Shown one piece after another: positions 1-11,092 of a DNA stretch of 64,000 bases. Below the pieces are notes generated by a model, which saw only the letters and a program-made list of their open reading frames with translations, searched no databases and was not told the origin of the DNA. The stretch is from Serripes groenlandicus (taxonomy: Eukaryota; Mollusca; Bivalvia; Cardiida; Cardiidae), in assembly GCA_031761405.1 (NCBI GenBank), contig JASEVX010000013.1:35038260-35102259 (forward strand), given 5' to 3'. Positions within the stretch are counted from its first letter, which is position 1, and the number at the start of each line of letters is the position of its first letter. A program made the translations under genes and the position numbers.

Positions 1-72
1 GTTTTGTACACAGTTTTGCCTAGATGGTTTCAAAGTTGTCTGGTGCAGATTTGCCGTATGTGGGAAAGGATT
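1..72. mobile_element. Palindromic MITE-like repeat (family P), right half only
   Basis: The end of a dispersed family seen at least 14 times in this window. The family runs from AACCCTTTCCCACATA through GCAGCAGACGACTTT and a GGCAAAAGGAGAAATTGCTCAT palindrome back to the inverted forms. Here the tail GTATGTGGGAAAGG is visible together with the TTTCAAAGTTGTCTGGTGCAG motif. The left half lies outside the window. Confidence 0.5.
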
Positions 73-720
73 AATTGTCCAAAACTGTCCATTATGTCTT
101 ATTTGCACTCCATTCCGTTTTATTTCAATTATGAGATATATAATATATTATGATTATCGGTATACCCACCAATTAATTTGGATTATCCACACATATCAAA
201 TTCGGAAAGTCTATTTCACTTTAGTCCCAAATTTGTCGTGTAAAGGATTTGTACCAGATTATACGAAAAGGGAGAAAACCTTGCGAGGAAGAGATTAGTC
301 TGATCATGAATTGTTGTGTTTGCTTTTTAGTCGTGAATCGCACTGTAAGCCTCTTGAGACGATTCATTACCAAAAACCTACCACACAAAAATGCAAATTG
401 ATCTTATTATGCAATTAACACTAAAACTATTCAAACGCGGTTGATTTGAGTCAAATCCTTCGCGCTATGAAGTAGCCATTTCCCATATAGGCTTTCCCAA
501 ATTTCGGTGTTAAAATCTGTGACCTTTTGTGTTTGTGAAAATGGACGATTTCATTTGGATTATAAGGGATTTTTATGCAGGTTTGTGAGAAATCATTTGG
601 ATTATAAAAGATTTTTATGCAGGTTTGTGAGAAATTATTTTACAATTTATTCTTTAACAAACAAATAAATCTTTTGAAAGTTTGGTCAAATATAAGAAAA
701 TGAATTAACCCTTTTATTGA
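73..720. other. No gene recognised; AT-rich intergenic DNA
   Basis: No coding stretch was recognised. A 42-bp direct duplication begins near 552 and 594 (both contain TTTTTATGCAGGTTTGTGAG) and is the only structure noted. Confidence 0.5.
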
Positions 721-744
721 ACACGTCGACCACGCGTTTGTGAA

Positions 745-835
745 AAAAATCGTGACTAATGGAGACATTGCTCAAAATTAGCAGTTTCTTCTTTTGCCAT
801 AATGTTTTCAACTGTTTTCAATGATTATACTTTAT
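745..835. mobile_element. Family P repeat, degraded fragment
   Basis: Carries the centre of family P: an ATTGCTCA/AGCAGTTTCTTCTTTTGCCATAATGTTTTCAA arrangement, followed by a stretch similar to the region at 54990-55020. Ends are not recognisable, so this is a truncated copy. Confidence 0.4.
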
Positions 836-1283
836 AGAATTTCCTAATTTCTGATGTTTTTTACACATGTCAAGGTCGTGCTTTTGTTTCCCTTCCATGG
901 TCACGCGATGTAAGAATTGTTGGTTTTCTTACGGGACGTCTCATATTATACTGAACATGAAAGTCAGATCATTAAAAACAAAGCAAATGAAAAGTTAGGA
1001 TGATTGAAACATTGAGATGCCATCTATGTGAAATTACGAAATAAAAATGAAAATCTATAAATATACTATAGATGCATGCATGGTTTAATTGAGATCGGTT
1101 TTAAACGTGTTGGTAAATACGGACTAAATCTAAATTACCGGGAATCCAAAAAGTTAACTAAATATTAAGATTTAGCTTTAGTCAAAAAACTAAATTGAAA
1201 AGTTTGGTGAATACGGGCCGTGGCTTCTTCATCTTATTACTGCGTAATATATCATAGCATGTAAGGAACCAGATTTCAAAGCG

Positions 1284-1535
1284 TATGAGGCAGGTAACCA
1301 TTTCAGTTTTACTGTTTAGACTAGATACAGTATGAATTTTGCTTAAATAAAAATGTACATACATTCAATTAATATACTGGCCTTTGTCTTTTGTTTTTAA
1401 TTTGTAAAACTCACACATGTATATAGAGTGTGAAAGGGATGTTTTAAAAGTCATTACCTTAAATTAATGTACTTAGTAAGGACAAAGAGAAATCCCGATA
1501 TGTGGTCACACTGGCAGGTCTAAATATTCTCCTTG
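1284..1535 (+). repeat. Dispersed repeat, inverted copy of 50605-50862
   Basis: This stretch reads as the reverse complement of 50605-50862. Shared landmarks include TATGAGGCAGGTAACCA, GTTTAGACTAGATACAGTAT, AATATACTGGCCTTTGTC and CACACTGGCAGGTCTAAA. Several small mismatches and indels separate the copies. No coding potential is evident. The distant partner abuts the degenerate YR retrotransposon at 50.9-54.2 kb. Confidence 0.7.
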
Positions 1536-1539
1536 TGCT

Positions 1540-2090
1540 AAATTTCTTGGCATTCCAATAATGATCTACGACGCTGAAGAAAATTCAACCGTCTGACATT
1601 TTAATATCGGTGTATATTCAGATGTATCTACATTATCTGATAGTTTAATTCGTATGTGCAATGTTTGCCAATTGATCATGAAAGCTTTCAAGAATATTCT
1701 GACATTAAATTTGCCTTTGGAGCCCTTACAAACACCCTTCACAAATACCATCATGTTGATTTTCCGGAAGCAGGTTGTGTCATGTAAAAACGTTAAATTA
1801 CATTAGTGAAATACGTAAGTTATCCCATTTGGATAAACTTTCGTATACTATTTGGGAATGGTAAATGCTATTTATACATCTATCTTGGTAAATAATTTAA
1901 TGGTAAATTGATTTTGATAACTACTACTAATTTAATGGTATTTTCTTTTGATAACTACTACAGATTTCAAATATATAGACGTGCATAAAAAATTCTTCAT
2001 TCGACTTATAAAATTCAGATTTCTTATTTTTGCACAGCCAGACTATGTTTTGCAGACAAAAGACTGTTTCAAATAATTCTACCTACCTTA
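1540..2090. other. No gene recognised
   Basis: AT-rich sequence with no coding signal or clear repeat structure beyond short direct repeats such as TAATTTAATGGTA near 1897-1936. Confidence 0.45.
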
Positions 2091-2091
2091 T

Positions 2092-4720
2092 TTCGGTCAC
2101 TGGTCTGATGACTGGTTCGAAAAAGGTTTTCCAGTCCATCCACTGCCAAGTTGGGTAACGAACAGCTTCGTGTGTCTCAGATGACTTGTTTACCATCTCC
2201 TTAAGCTGTTCTATGGAGTCACAATCAGTTCACCTGTTGAGCTTCTTCAATGAGGCAAAACCAGTGTCCACCAAACAACGAGCGTGATCTGACACCTACA
2301 TCATATATTCAATGCTCTCGTGCCTGCCCGTCATCAAGGGCCAAGACAAGTAGCCCATCACATACTTATTTTTATTTTGACCTGAAAAAAATGATTACTT
2401 GTGAACGTTTTCAAACATAATATAATAGCTAGACTGACACAATTATCCATAGCAGTAATTTTTAACACATTTATGTCCACATTTTATAAGAAGCTTCTAT
2501 TTATGAAAACATATATTTGAAACGACTACATGGTCGATTTGTAAGCATCGGGTATTTGGTATTGGGCGTCCCGGGTTTGATCCACAGACGCAGCGGTCAG
2601 GTGGTGTGCCCTTTGGGAATGCACATTTTCTAGCCTGGTACTGGTTTGTTAACCGAGCGATCATGAATAAATGTACTGTCGCCGAATGAAATAATGTTAA
2701 ACAAGAGGTTACGGTAAAAAAGCATACATGAAAATTGTGTTTATTGTTATTATAAAAAAATTAAATAAAACAAATTGTGTTTATCGAAATGTTGAATTAA
2801 TGAACGGACAGACGGATAAATGGATGGGTGAAAAAGATGAAAGGCACAAGTAACCCCTAAATGTATGTCTTGCTTCAGACAGGTATGTTTAAATGATTTT
2901 GTAAAGGTATAACTTGATATATGTGTCAATTAACTCATTTACCGATTTAAACCGTACTCGTATAACTAAATTTGCGCATGCGCAGAAGATATGAACGTAA
3001 AAACACAAAAATAACAACTTTTTGAACATCATGGCTTCGTCAATATATTGAAAAACATTCATTAATACATTGTTTATCTTTATCTTTTAAACGCAATTGA
3101 CGACTCCAAAAATATTGAAAATTTTATATAAAAAAAGAAAAAATGCGGGCCTCTTGGAAACGCTCAAAATTTCGGTATTTCTAAGACCGCGATTTTTATG
3201 CGAGAACTTACCTAATATGTAGCAGGTATTAACCTACTCAAAAACACCAAATTCGGCTTGTTATACTTCCGGTAGGGGTTCCTCCTTAAGTAGGGCCCGT
3301 ACAGAAAATTCCTACAGGCCTATTAATAAGAATGGAATTATAGAGTTTTGTCAGTTTGCCCTTTCCTGATGCTGCTTTGCTGCCCTGTTTTTCAACAAAA
3401 TCAATATGGCTTGAACAGTTTTTGTAGAGGGCCGGCCACTCAAAGAGCATTCCACAGCGTTTGGGCCATGCGTTAATGTGCCGTCTGATCCTATTGTTTC
3501 ATGCTCGTCAATAAGAAAATTCAGCAGCCGTGGTACTCTATCAATTTGGAAACCGAAAACCTGCACCTTTCTTAGAGTAGCAAAGTAGGATGTTCCCATT
3601 TGTCTGGAATGATGGGGTAGACACACATTCTGGCAGAAGTCTAACGTATAATGGACGTAAGGATCAGACTCTCCGCTACCTCGTGACTCCTTTGCGCGCT
3701 TAATACAGGCATTGTAATTCTCCCTTTCCTTCTGCGCAGTGAGGACATGTTCCTTTATGCAATTAGCATATTCAAGCTTTTCTTACTTAGTTACGGAATG
3801 CTACACCTTTTTTCTAGATTTCTCACAGGTGGCACATACGACGTCACGTGGAGTCGCAATTATAATATGTGCTAATGAATGTCTCCACATGTTGTTGAAC
3901 GTGGAGTATTTTACAGCACGACACGGAGGATCTGATGCTGCACAAATGTCAACAGATGTCTGGTGCAATATAACCTTAGTTGCATCACTTGGAAGATACA
4001 CAGGTGCAATATTGTCACGTTTACGTGGGGCAGCGGGCTGTAGTATGCCAAACCCATCTGCATAATTTGAAACAAACTGTACAATCAGCCTTATGTCCTC
4101 AAAGTGAAGCGACTTAGATGGTCGTTTGTAAGTGTTACCATGACAACGGGGAACAACACCTTTGCAGGCTGTATTTGCCGACGTCAAAGAGGAGCATAAA
4201 TGCCCTTTTACATACATGACTCCCTCGAAAATTGAAATCGTGACTAAGCCTCTGCCTCTTCTTACCCCGTAAAGAATGACATTGCATACATGTCTTTCTC
4301 TGACCTGCTCATTTCACGAATGTTCAGCACATGTGTATATATTTCACTTTCAGAGAGAACTGAGATACAGTATCTATGGCAGCAATAGCCAGAAGACTTC
4401 ATAGTACGAATAGTATTTAAGTCAGGATCATCATCTAGCGTTAAAACCTCATCATCTTCAATGTAGTCATCCGAGTCGTGAATTGTTTCCATGAACCTTC
4501 GCGCCCGTAGGACCACATCATCTGGTATAGAGTTCTGGTCTGGTTCCTCTTCCTCTTCAAGAATTATCTCGTCCTCAGCTTGTTCTGTAAATCCACTGGC
4601 CTGTGACGCTGTTGGTGTTCGCCCAAAATGCTCTGAGAACAGACTCTCAAGTTCCTGAAAAGTTAAAAAGGACTCTTTAAGAAAGTGTAAAGTATTAGAT
4701 TTTATGCACAATTGATGCAT
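2092..4720 (-). pseudogene. Degenerate transposase-like gene of an uncharacterised invertebrate multi-copy family
   Basis: Minus-strand coding blocks in family order run from an acidic N-terminal block (about 4720-4262, ending SRSEKDMYAM), through KKRQR..VCKRAF (about 4265-4160), GVVPRCHGNT..KRPSKSLHFEDI and LQPAAPRKRD..VVCATCE (about 4160-3801), and KEHVLTAQKERENYNA..LDFCQNVCLPHHSRQMG (about 3760-3350). After a gap the gene continues as GQNKNK..GRHESIEYMM, then HARCLVDTGFASLKK and WQWMDWKTFF (about 2379-2092). I recognise these motifs, from memory, as an unnamed gene family repeated in many invertebrate genomes and with a mobile-element-like distribution. It is broken: frame changes near 4267 and 4150, and stop codons inside the last block (after EYMM and after KKLNR). 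TTTTTTTCAG before the GQNKN block (near 2380) looks like a splice acceptor; the ~1 kb gap, which holds a SINE, may be an intron. I cannot assign an enzymatic activity. Confidence 0.6.
2525..2705 (+). mobile_element. tRNA-derived SINE, family B, partial
   Basis: A B-box-like CCCGGGTTTGATCC is followed by a core containing GCACATTTTCTAGCCTGGTA and CATGAATAAATGTACTGTC. The same core recurs at 14160-14235 and, more degraded, near 61715-61770. It lies in the gap between the last two coding blocks of the minus-strand pseudogene. The A-box side is weak. Confidence 0.5.
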
Positions 4721-5037
4721 TGATTTTTCATTTCTTTACCTTAATTGACAACGAAGAAAGATTATGACTGTGTGAGTGTATAAAGCTTTTAATAATATAT
4801 TATGTATAATATGTAAGTTAAATAAAAAATGGCCCTGGCCTGTTAAGTGTTTTCAACGTCGTCAACATTAAAGGAGGAACAGAGTAATACATATAGTTAC
4901 ACACAAACACCAGAACTTAATTATTCCTTAAACAGAAACTATTCTGACATTTGAATAATTGCATATTAATACTTTTTTCATTAATTATAATAATCGTGAG
5001 GATGACAACTCATGTGCCCCTGTTTCCAGCTCATGTG
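4721..5037. other. No gene recognised
   Basis: AT-rich spacer between the minus-strand pseudogene and the GAA microsatellite; nothing further is visible. Confidence 0.45.
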
Positions 5038-5172
5038 GAAGAAGAAGAAGAAGAAGAAGAAGAAGAAGAAGAAGAAGAAGAAGAAGAAGAAGAAGAAGAA
5101 GAAGAAGAAGAAGAAGAAGAAGAAGAAGAAGAAGAAGAAGAAGGAAGAAGAAGAAGAAAAAGAAGAAAAAAG
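5038..5172 (+). repeat. (GAA)n microsatellite
   Basis: About 35 perfect GAA units (5038-5142), followed by an interrupted GAAGAAGAAA-rich tail to about 5172. The purine strand is the plus strand, so long homopurine/homopyrimidine triplex-forming DNA is possible. Apparent poly-Glu, poly-Lys, poly-Arg and poly-Leu reading frames here are artefacts of the repeat. Confidence 0.95.
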
Positions 5173-5850
5173 GGGATTCCACTGGTATACGAAATCGGAT
5201 CGTACGCTACATATTTAACTTCACTGTAATCGTATTTAACGATGCGTGTACATCATAGATAACAATGATTGAAACAAAAATGCGGTGTTTTACATTACAA
5301 GAATACATTTAAGTGCATGTCAATTGTAAAAGTAATGATATACATGTAGTTGTTTTATAATATTAAAATTATCCATTTGAAAGAAAATGAGTATATAATG
5401 TGTGAAGCCTATAGTGGGTGGGGAGTAGTAACATCCATAACAACCAATTATGACGTGCTATTGGGTTGATATTTGATATGTGAAAAACAGTAAGATTGTA
5501 CTGAATTCTCGTTTTTGATCTCTTTCGTATCCTATAGGCGTACATCATTTTACACATAAACTTGTGTGAGTATTACCATTCTTTATGCGTTACAAACACA
5601 TTAAAATCGGGCCTTGTGTGTAAAAATGTTATTATTGAAATCAAAGGTCAGGATGAGGTTGATATTGTTAAGTTATAATGAATTGTTAAAACTTGCATCA
5701 ATAAACACACAGTTTCTTGTGAGTTATATATCATTTATCAGTTACACATATGTGGTACTTAAACGAAACACTTATTTGAAATTGTGTACACGTAAACGGG
5801 TTAACTTCAACGGAGCGCTTCGATCCAAGTTACAGGAAGCAAAGTGTTTT

Positions 5851-5990
5851 AATATGGAATTTATTAATTCGGAATGTTTTAATATGGAATTTACTAATTC
5901 GGAATGTTCTAATATGGAATTTACTAATTCGGAATTTTCTAATATGGAATTTACTAATTCGGAATTTTCTAATATGAAATTTATTTTCGA
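5851..5990 (+). repeat. 30-bp minisatellite, ~4.7 copies
   Basis: Units start at 5851, 5881, 5911, 5941 and 5971, each beginning AATATGGAATTTA and ending near TTCGGAATGTTTT. The period is a multiple of three, so a plus frame (5614-6051) stays open and reads NMEFTNSE-type decapeptides. There is no other sign that this is a gene. The period matches the big satellite at 20-32 kb but the unit sequence is unrelated. Confidence 0.85.
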
Positions 5991-6061
5991 AAGAATCATT
6001 ATTCATCCACATACAAAGCAATGTTCAAAACCAATCGACAATGTCCTCTAAATGCGCGCCG

Positions 6062-6367
6062 AGAGCCCCGGTAGCTCAGTCGGAAGCGACGCGAACTGTC
6101 ACTCCAGGGGTTGTTTATTCGAACTCCAGCTCAGCCAACGTTTTCCGACGTTTGACAACTTGAGTCACTGTGACGAGCGTAATACGTCTTCCACCAATGG
6201 GAGAACAGTGCATGTGTAAAAAAGGCCAGTTGCTATGAAATAATTGTATATGGATTATTGGTGTGAGAAAGCCAGGAAACACATGAGTAGGTGAACTGGC
6301 CGCCATGAGATGACAGACAAAATGGTGAAAACGAGGTAAAACTCCATTCAATCAATCAACCAATCAT
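6062..6367 (+). mobile_element. tRNA-derived SINE, family A, near full length
   Basis: The head GAGCCCCGGTAGCTCAGTCGG is an A-box-like tRNA start, and TTATTCGAACTCC gives the B-box region. The body contains TTTTCCGACGTTTGACAA and CACCAATGGG, and the 3' tail is a simple ATCA/ATCAATCAACC repeat (about 6345-6367). The same order is found at 16272-16560, inverted at 35942-36240, and as a 3' fragment at 56035-56232. It would be transcribed by Pol III from its internal promoter; it codes for nothing. Confidence 0.8.
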
Positions 6368-7071
6368 TGTGATGCACATTTTGTAGGGTATCAACAATGA
6401 TGTTTTAGAAAATTTGCATTTAAAGGGTTAGAGACCAGGCTCTAAAACTATAAATTGACCCTACGACCGTGCTTACATTCTTCAAAAAGTATTCATGTTA
6501 CGTGCTCTTTATCATGGAATTGTTCCTTGTCTGACAATTGTGAGATTCGGAGAAAAAAGGGTTTTCTAAAACAAAGTCTTCAGAATGTGCATAGAACATT
6601 TCATAGTTTCATGTACTGGAATCAAATATAAATAAAATAGATACATAAGACTCGTCGATAGGACAGTCATTTAATTATGCAAGATGAAAGTAAAATATAT
6701 CTGTCTTTAGAACATAATGTATTTACATTTTTTATAAATTATCCTGTATCATGAGCTTGTACTTAGGCCATTGTACTGGTTGACTTTTGTTAACAGTGAA
6801 GATCCAGATCAGCATGTGCATCTGCCCAGTGTGATTAACACGTAAACCATCCACATTTATGATTATAATAACTCGAGCTTGTTATTTTCAAATTGTGTAG
6901 ATTCTGATGAAATTAAGTAAATGGAATATAAGAGGATGATCTGATCCAGCACTGTACAGAGATATTAATTTGAAATTGTTCCCATATATACAACCTCAAA
7001 TAATCTTTGATAACATAGTTAATGCAGTTGCAGCTTAATTCTTAACATGTTTATTTATTTTATCTTTTCAG
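6368..7071. other. No gene recognised
   Basis: AT-rich sequence with no coding pattern recognised. A short AATTGACCCTACGAC motif at 6454-6468 has an inverted match at about 13185-13199, cause unknown. Confidence 0.4.
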
Positions 7072-7196
7072 TGATCTGACCAGTTCAACAGAAGGGAATC
7101 AAGATCCATTACCAGAAGACATTATATATCCCAAAGCCTAAAAATTGTCATCCGCCACCAGGAAAAAGAAGATGCCTGAAAATATGCCAGTCCTGT
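7072..7196 (+). other. Possible orphan or degraded exon
   Basis: A candidate splice acceptor (TATCTTTTCAG ending 7071) and donor (TGT|GTAAGT after 7196) flank 125 bp. The stretch first reads SDLTSSTEGNQDPLPEDIIY, then meets a stop; a different frame reads on through a basic, Pro/Cys-rich stretch (NCHPPPGKRRCLK). One frame change would be needed to join them, so if it was an exon it is probably dead. No family was recognised. Confidence 0.25.
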
Positions 7197-7410
7197 GTAA
7201 GTTTGTCATGTAATTGATACATATCCTCTCTTTCTGAATGCGAACTGAGCTGATATGCATAGTAATTTTTGAGGGAATTGATTGATTGAGGTGTAGCAGA
7301 AAAATTCCAAATCATTTCAATAAACATAGTTCTATAACTCTAAGTATAATTATTGAATATAGAAGAAAATATTGAAACAAAATGGAGAATTGGTTCATTA
7401 TCACCAAGCC

Positions 7411-7831
7411 CACTTTAGCTTGACACAGGCAAGGAACATATTTACATGATTCAATTTTGTGCATTGACATATTTGTAAATAATTTGTGGAATGACTTCAA
7501 GAGTTTAAAACATTGTGAAAAAAGGAGAAAGTGTTCTTAAAAAGGATTTTTTTTTGTCTAAATGGTTTCAAATGTCACCTGCTCAATATGCGTCAAAATG
7601 AGCTTGCAAGAGGGAAAGCCCACTTTAGCTTGACACAGGCAAGGAACATATTTACATGATTCAATTTTGTGCATTGACATATTTGTAAATAATTTGTGGA
7701 ATGACTTCAAGAGTTTAAAACATTGTGAAAAAAGGAGAAAGTGTTCTTAAAAAGGATTTTTTTTTTGTCTAAATGGTTTCAAATGTCACCTGCTCAATAT
7801 GCGTCAAAATGAGCTTGCAAGAAGGAAAGCC
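7411..7831 (+). repeat. Tandem duplication of a 210-bp unit (two near-identical copies)
   Basis: Unit 1 (7411-7620) and unit 2 (7621-7831) both run from CACTTTAGCTTGACACAGGC to AAAGCC. By eye they differ by one base in a T-run and one substitution (GAGGG versus GAAGG). This is a recent duplication or an assembly artefact. The unit itself ends in a degraded family P segment. Confidence 0.9.
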
Positions 7832-8053
7832 TTGAAAAGGAACATGACATTTTGATGGTTTTTAACTATTTTTGTGTTAACATGATTGTAAAAAAATAAA
7901 CTATTTAAAGATGGTACTCAACTTATATTATGTAAATGTAATCAAGGGGCATTATCACATTTCCTCCATACATGCAACCAAACATAGTAGAAAAAGCAGT
8001 TGCCTTTTAAGTCATTAAAGCACATTTTCTAATATTCTTGTAATTTCCTATAA

Positions 8054-8056
<3 letters not shown>

Positions 8057-8102
<46 letters not shown>
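8057..8102. repeat. (AT)n microsatellite
   Basis: An uninterrupted alternating AT run of about 23 dinucleotides. Confidence 0.95.
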
Positions 8103-8106
<4 letters not shown>

Positions 8107-8396
8107 GTTCATTCATGTTATTGTTGATACTACCTTTTTACAAAGGTAGTTAAAATTCATCTGAGATAAAAATCTATGCTATTGAAGAAAATGCTTAATT
8201 AATGAAATAAGTTACACTAGTAATAACAGAATCTTTTAAGGCATTTTAGATTGCTTTTATACTACATTTCTAAGATTACTCTAGATATCATGGGCCAAAC
8301 ATAATTGAGGCACCATTCCAAGTATTTTGTCAATACATTATTTGTATGGAAATTTACATAAAATAAATTATCATTTATTAGAGACTGAGTGTACTA

Positions 8397-8594
8397 TTTA
8401 GAAAATGTCTAGGCAAAAGCACAGAAAATCCCTTTAAATGAAAGAACAATTATTGAATAGAGTTGAAAACATGGTGACAAAACTCGTTTTGAGCAATTTC
8501 CTCTTTTGTCGCCATGTTTTCAAAAAGCCCATGATTTCAAAAATCCGTTTACTACAGAAGTGTCAGAAAGTTTCTATATGAGGGAAAGGGTTAA
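8397..8594. mobile_element. Family P palindromic repeat
   Basis: Contains GTCTAGGCAAAAGCACAG, a TTGAAAACATGGTGACAAAA / TTTTGTCGCCATGTTTTCAA inverted pair and the terminal GAGGGAAAGGGTTAA. It has the same order of motifs as the copies at 11.1 and 17.6 kb. Confidence 0.6.
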
Positions 8595-8695
8595 GGAGAT
8601 TTCAGACTTTTTCTAAAGGAGGTTTTCAATTTTTTATATTGAAAATTTGACAAATAAATGTACTAAAACAAGTTAATGTCGTATTGCAAGCAATA

Positions 8696-9672
8696 CAAGA
8701 GTCCCCTACCGGACCATTGACCTCTAAGTGTGACATTGAGACCTTTGAGGTACAAGCCTGTGTCTTGTGTGCCACATGTCACCTCATCATGGTAAACATG
8801 TGTGCCCAGTAGCTTGGGAATCCTATGATGCATGGTTAAGATATGAGCCGGACAAGGTACAGTCCTTTCAAACAGTACTCATTTTTACCTTTGACCTCTA
8901 AGTGTGACCTTGACCTTTGAGGTACAGACTTGTGTCTTGTGCGCAACACGCCACCTTATCATGGTGAACATGTGTGCCCAGTGACATAGGAATCCTATGA
9001 CGCATGGTTGAGATGAGCCGGACAAGGTATAGTCCTATCAAACAGTACTCATTTTGACCTTTGACCTCTAAGTGTGACCTTGACATTTAAGGTACAGGCC
9101 TGGGTCTTGTGCCAACACGCCACGTAATCTTGGTAAACATGTTTACCTTGTAACTTGGGAATCCTATGATGCATGGTTGAGATGCGGGCCGGACAAGGTA
9201 CAGTCCTATCAAACAGTACCCATGTTGACCTTTGACCCCTTAGTGGGTCCTTGTCATTTGAGGTACAGGCCTGGGTCTTCTGCGCGACACACCGCCTCAT
9301 CATGGTGAACGTTTGTGCCAAGTTTCTTTCAAATCCTATGATGCATGGTTAAGGTGCGGGCCGGACAAAGTACAGTCCTATCAAACAGTACTCATTTAGA
9401 CCTTTGACCTCTGAGTGTGACCTTGATATTCGCGGTACAGGCCTTGGTATTGTGCACGACGAATCGACTCATCATGGTGAATGTTTGTGCCAAGTTTCTT
9501 GGAAATCCTATGATGGATGGTTAAAATGCGGGCCGGACAAGTTAATCCTAGCAAACAGTACTCATTTTGACCTTTGACCTCTAAGATGGTTAAGATGCGG
9601 GCCAGACAAGGTTAGGTAGGACTGACAGACGGAATCGACCAAACCTATATTCCCCAAACCGGTCTAGGGGAC
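8696..9672 (+). repeat. ~169-bp tandem repeat element, about 6 units, bounded by short inverted ends
   Basis: Units begin with (T)GACCTTTGACCTCTAAGTG at about 8717 (first unit degraded), 8888, 9057, 9226, 9398 and 9567. Each continues through GAGGTACAGGCCTG, a CATCATGGTGAAC block, CCTATGATGCATGGTTAAG and GGGCCGGACAAGGTACAGTC. The outer edges AGTCCCCTACCGG (about 8700) and CCGGTCTAGGGGACT (about 9659-9673) are inverted versions of each other, suggesting a bounded mobile unit with internal tandem amplification. Apparent minus-strand reading frames through it are not supported as genes. Confidence 0.8.
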
Positions 9673-9673
9673 T

Positions 9674-10495
9674 AATAATGTCATTCTCACTACATCCAAA
9701 TACAAAGCATTGCATAAGTAAATAATCAGGAGAGGTTTAATTCTGTTGTTCCATTGTTTACTGTTTGCGCTTCTAGGGAAAATTAAAGTTGTGTTCAATT
9801 CTGTGTCTGATATATACATAATCATATATTTAATTAATTGTTGGTAAACGCATGACCTGACCTATAATGTGTATTTGTTAAAGTCATCTGATGCAGATTT
9901 ATAGTATATTGGAAAGGGTCATACAGGATATGGGTTGGATCACTGTAGTTAAAACATTACCTAGTTCAGGTGTAGATCCAATGAATAATATGGTTGTCTG
10001 AAATCAGAAGACCACAATCTTCAGAATCAGCTTGACAGATGTGACCACTTGCACATGTTTTACCCAGGAACTAAGCACAACACCTGTATTTTTCATTGCA
10101 AGTTAGAGGAATAAGGAATAATACATCTCATTTGTCATTCTCCTTTTCACACAATGCTCTCAAAGTATGTACCAAATACAATGCTCATCCTTATTTGAAA
10201 ACATCATCAGAAGAATAGCCGCACATTTTGATAGAGTATAGAATAAGACAATGGATAAAGATTAACCCTTAATCTGATGTCCTATCTTGACTTTTTCAAA
10301 ATGAAAATAAGAGAGATGACAATTGTTGACAAGCTTGTATAAAAATTTTTGCAATGAAAAAAAACGTTTTGAGACATATTGAAATTAGTAACCTTTTCAA
10401 ACATACAACTAGTTTGCACCAGAAAAAAATGAAAACATATGAGCAAAAATATGTAAAACCTTACAAACAGGAAGTGTAAGTCCTGCAAAACAAGT
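9674..10495. other. No gene recognised
   Basis: AT-rich DNA. A family P-like tail (TATTGGAAAGGGTCATAC) is visible near 9908-9925; nothing else was identified. Confidence 0.4.
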
Positions 10496-10600
10496 TGAAA
10501 ACACTGTGGCAAAAGGAGAAACAACTCATCATGAGCAATTTTTACTTTTGCCATGATGTTGCCAAAGGTCATCTGCTGCAGAGGCATCAGGAAGAGTGTT
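10496..10600. mobile_element. Family P repeat, central part
   Basis: Contains the inverted pair GTGGCAAAAGGAGAAA / TTTTTACTTTTGCCATGAT around CTCATCATGAGCAA, followed by GTCATCTGCTGCAGAGGCAT. The outer ends are absent or degraded. Confidence 0.55.
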
Positions 10601-11092
10601 GGAGAGGTTTGATATTGGTGTACATGTAATTCAGTACAGCTTTGAAATAATATGAGAAATAAAAAATCATAAAGAAACACATTTGTTAACTTGATATATT
10701 ATTGTGTTCAAAATATATTGTCTATATATTACCCCTAAGAAAGTGTAAAACCTGTGGACAATGACTTGCTCGGGCACCCACGCTAAGATCAGATGCAAAG
10801 AAGTCAGTTTGCACCTGTCTGGGATGCTAAATGGTGGTTTTTCGGAGAGCCTCACTGGAATGTTCTGAGAAAAGGAGGAATTCTTAAATTGAGTGGTTCA
10901 AGGCAAACCAACCTTGAAGTAATTTTAACAAGTGTACATAATGATCTGCCATTGCATCCATGTTGAATGATCAAAATGGTTACCGGTACAGTTTCCTGTG
11001 ACTTTCTATGACTAAATGGTGAAGGGTAAAGAACCAGATCAATCTGAAGTTATACACGGGTTGATCCATATATTCATAGGCACAAATGCCTT
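10601..11092. other. No gene recognised
   Basis: AT-rich spacer between two family P copies; no coding pattern or clear repeat structure was identified. Confidence 0.4.

Noticed and set aside
3739..4065. Plus-strand ORF of 108 codons
   Set aside because: Antisense shadow of the recognised minus-strand pseudogene block.
4951..5229. Poly-Glu, poly-Lys, poly-Arg or poly-Leu proteins
   Set aside because: All are translations of one GAA microsatellite in different frames.
6062..6130. Functional tRNA gene
   Set aside because: A- and B-box-like elements are present, but the cloverleaf does not close and the sequence continues into a SINE body and ATCA tail.
8898..9321. Minus-strand ORFs in the 169-bp repeat
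   Set aside because: Repeat-derived, with no recognisable domain.
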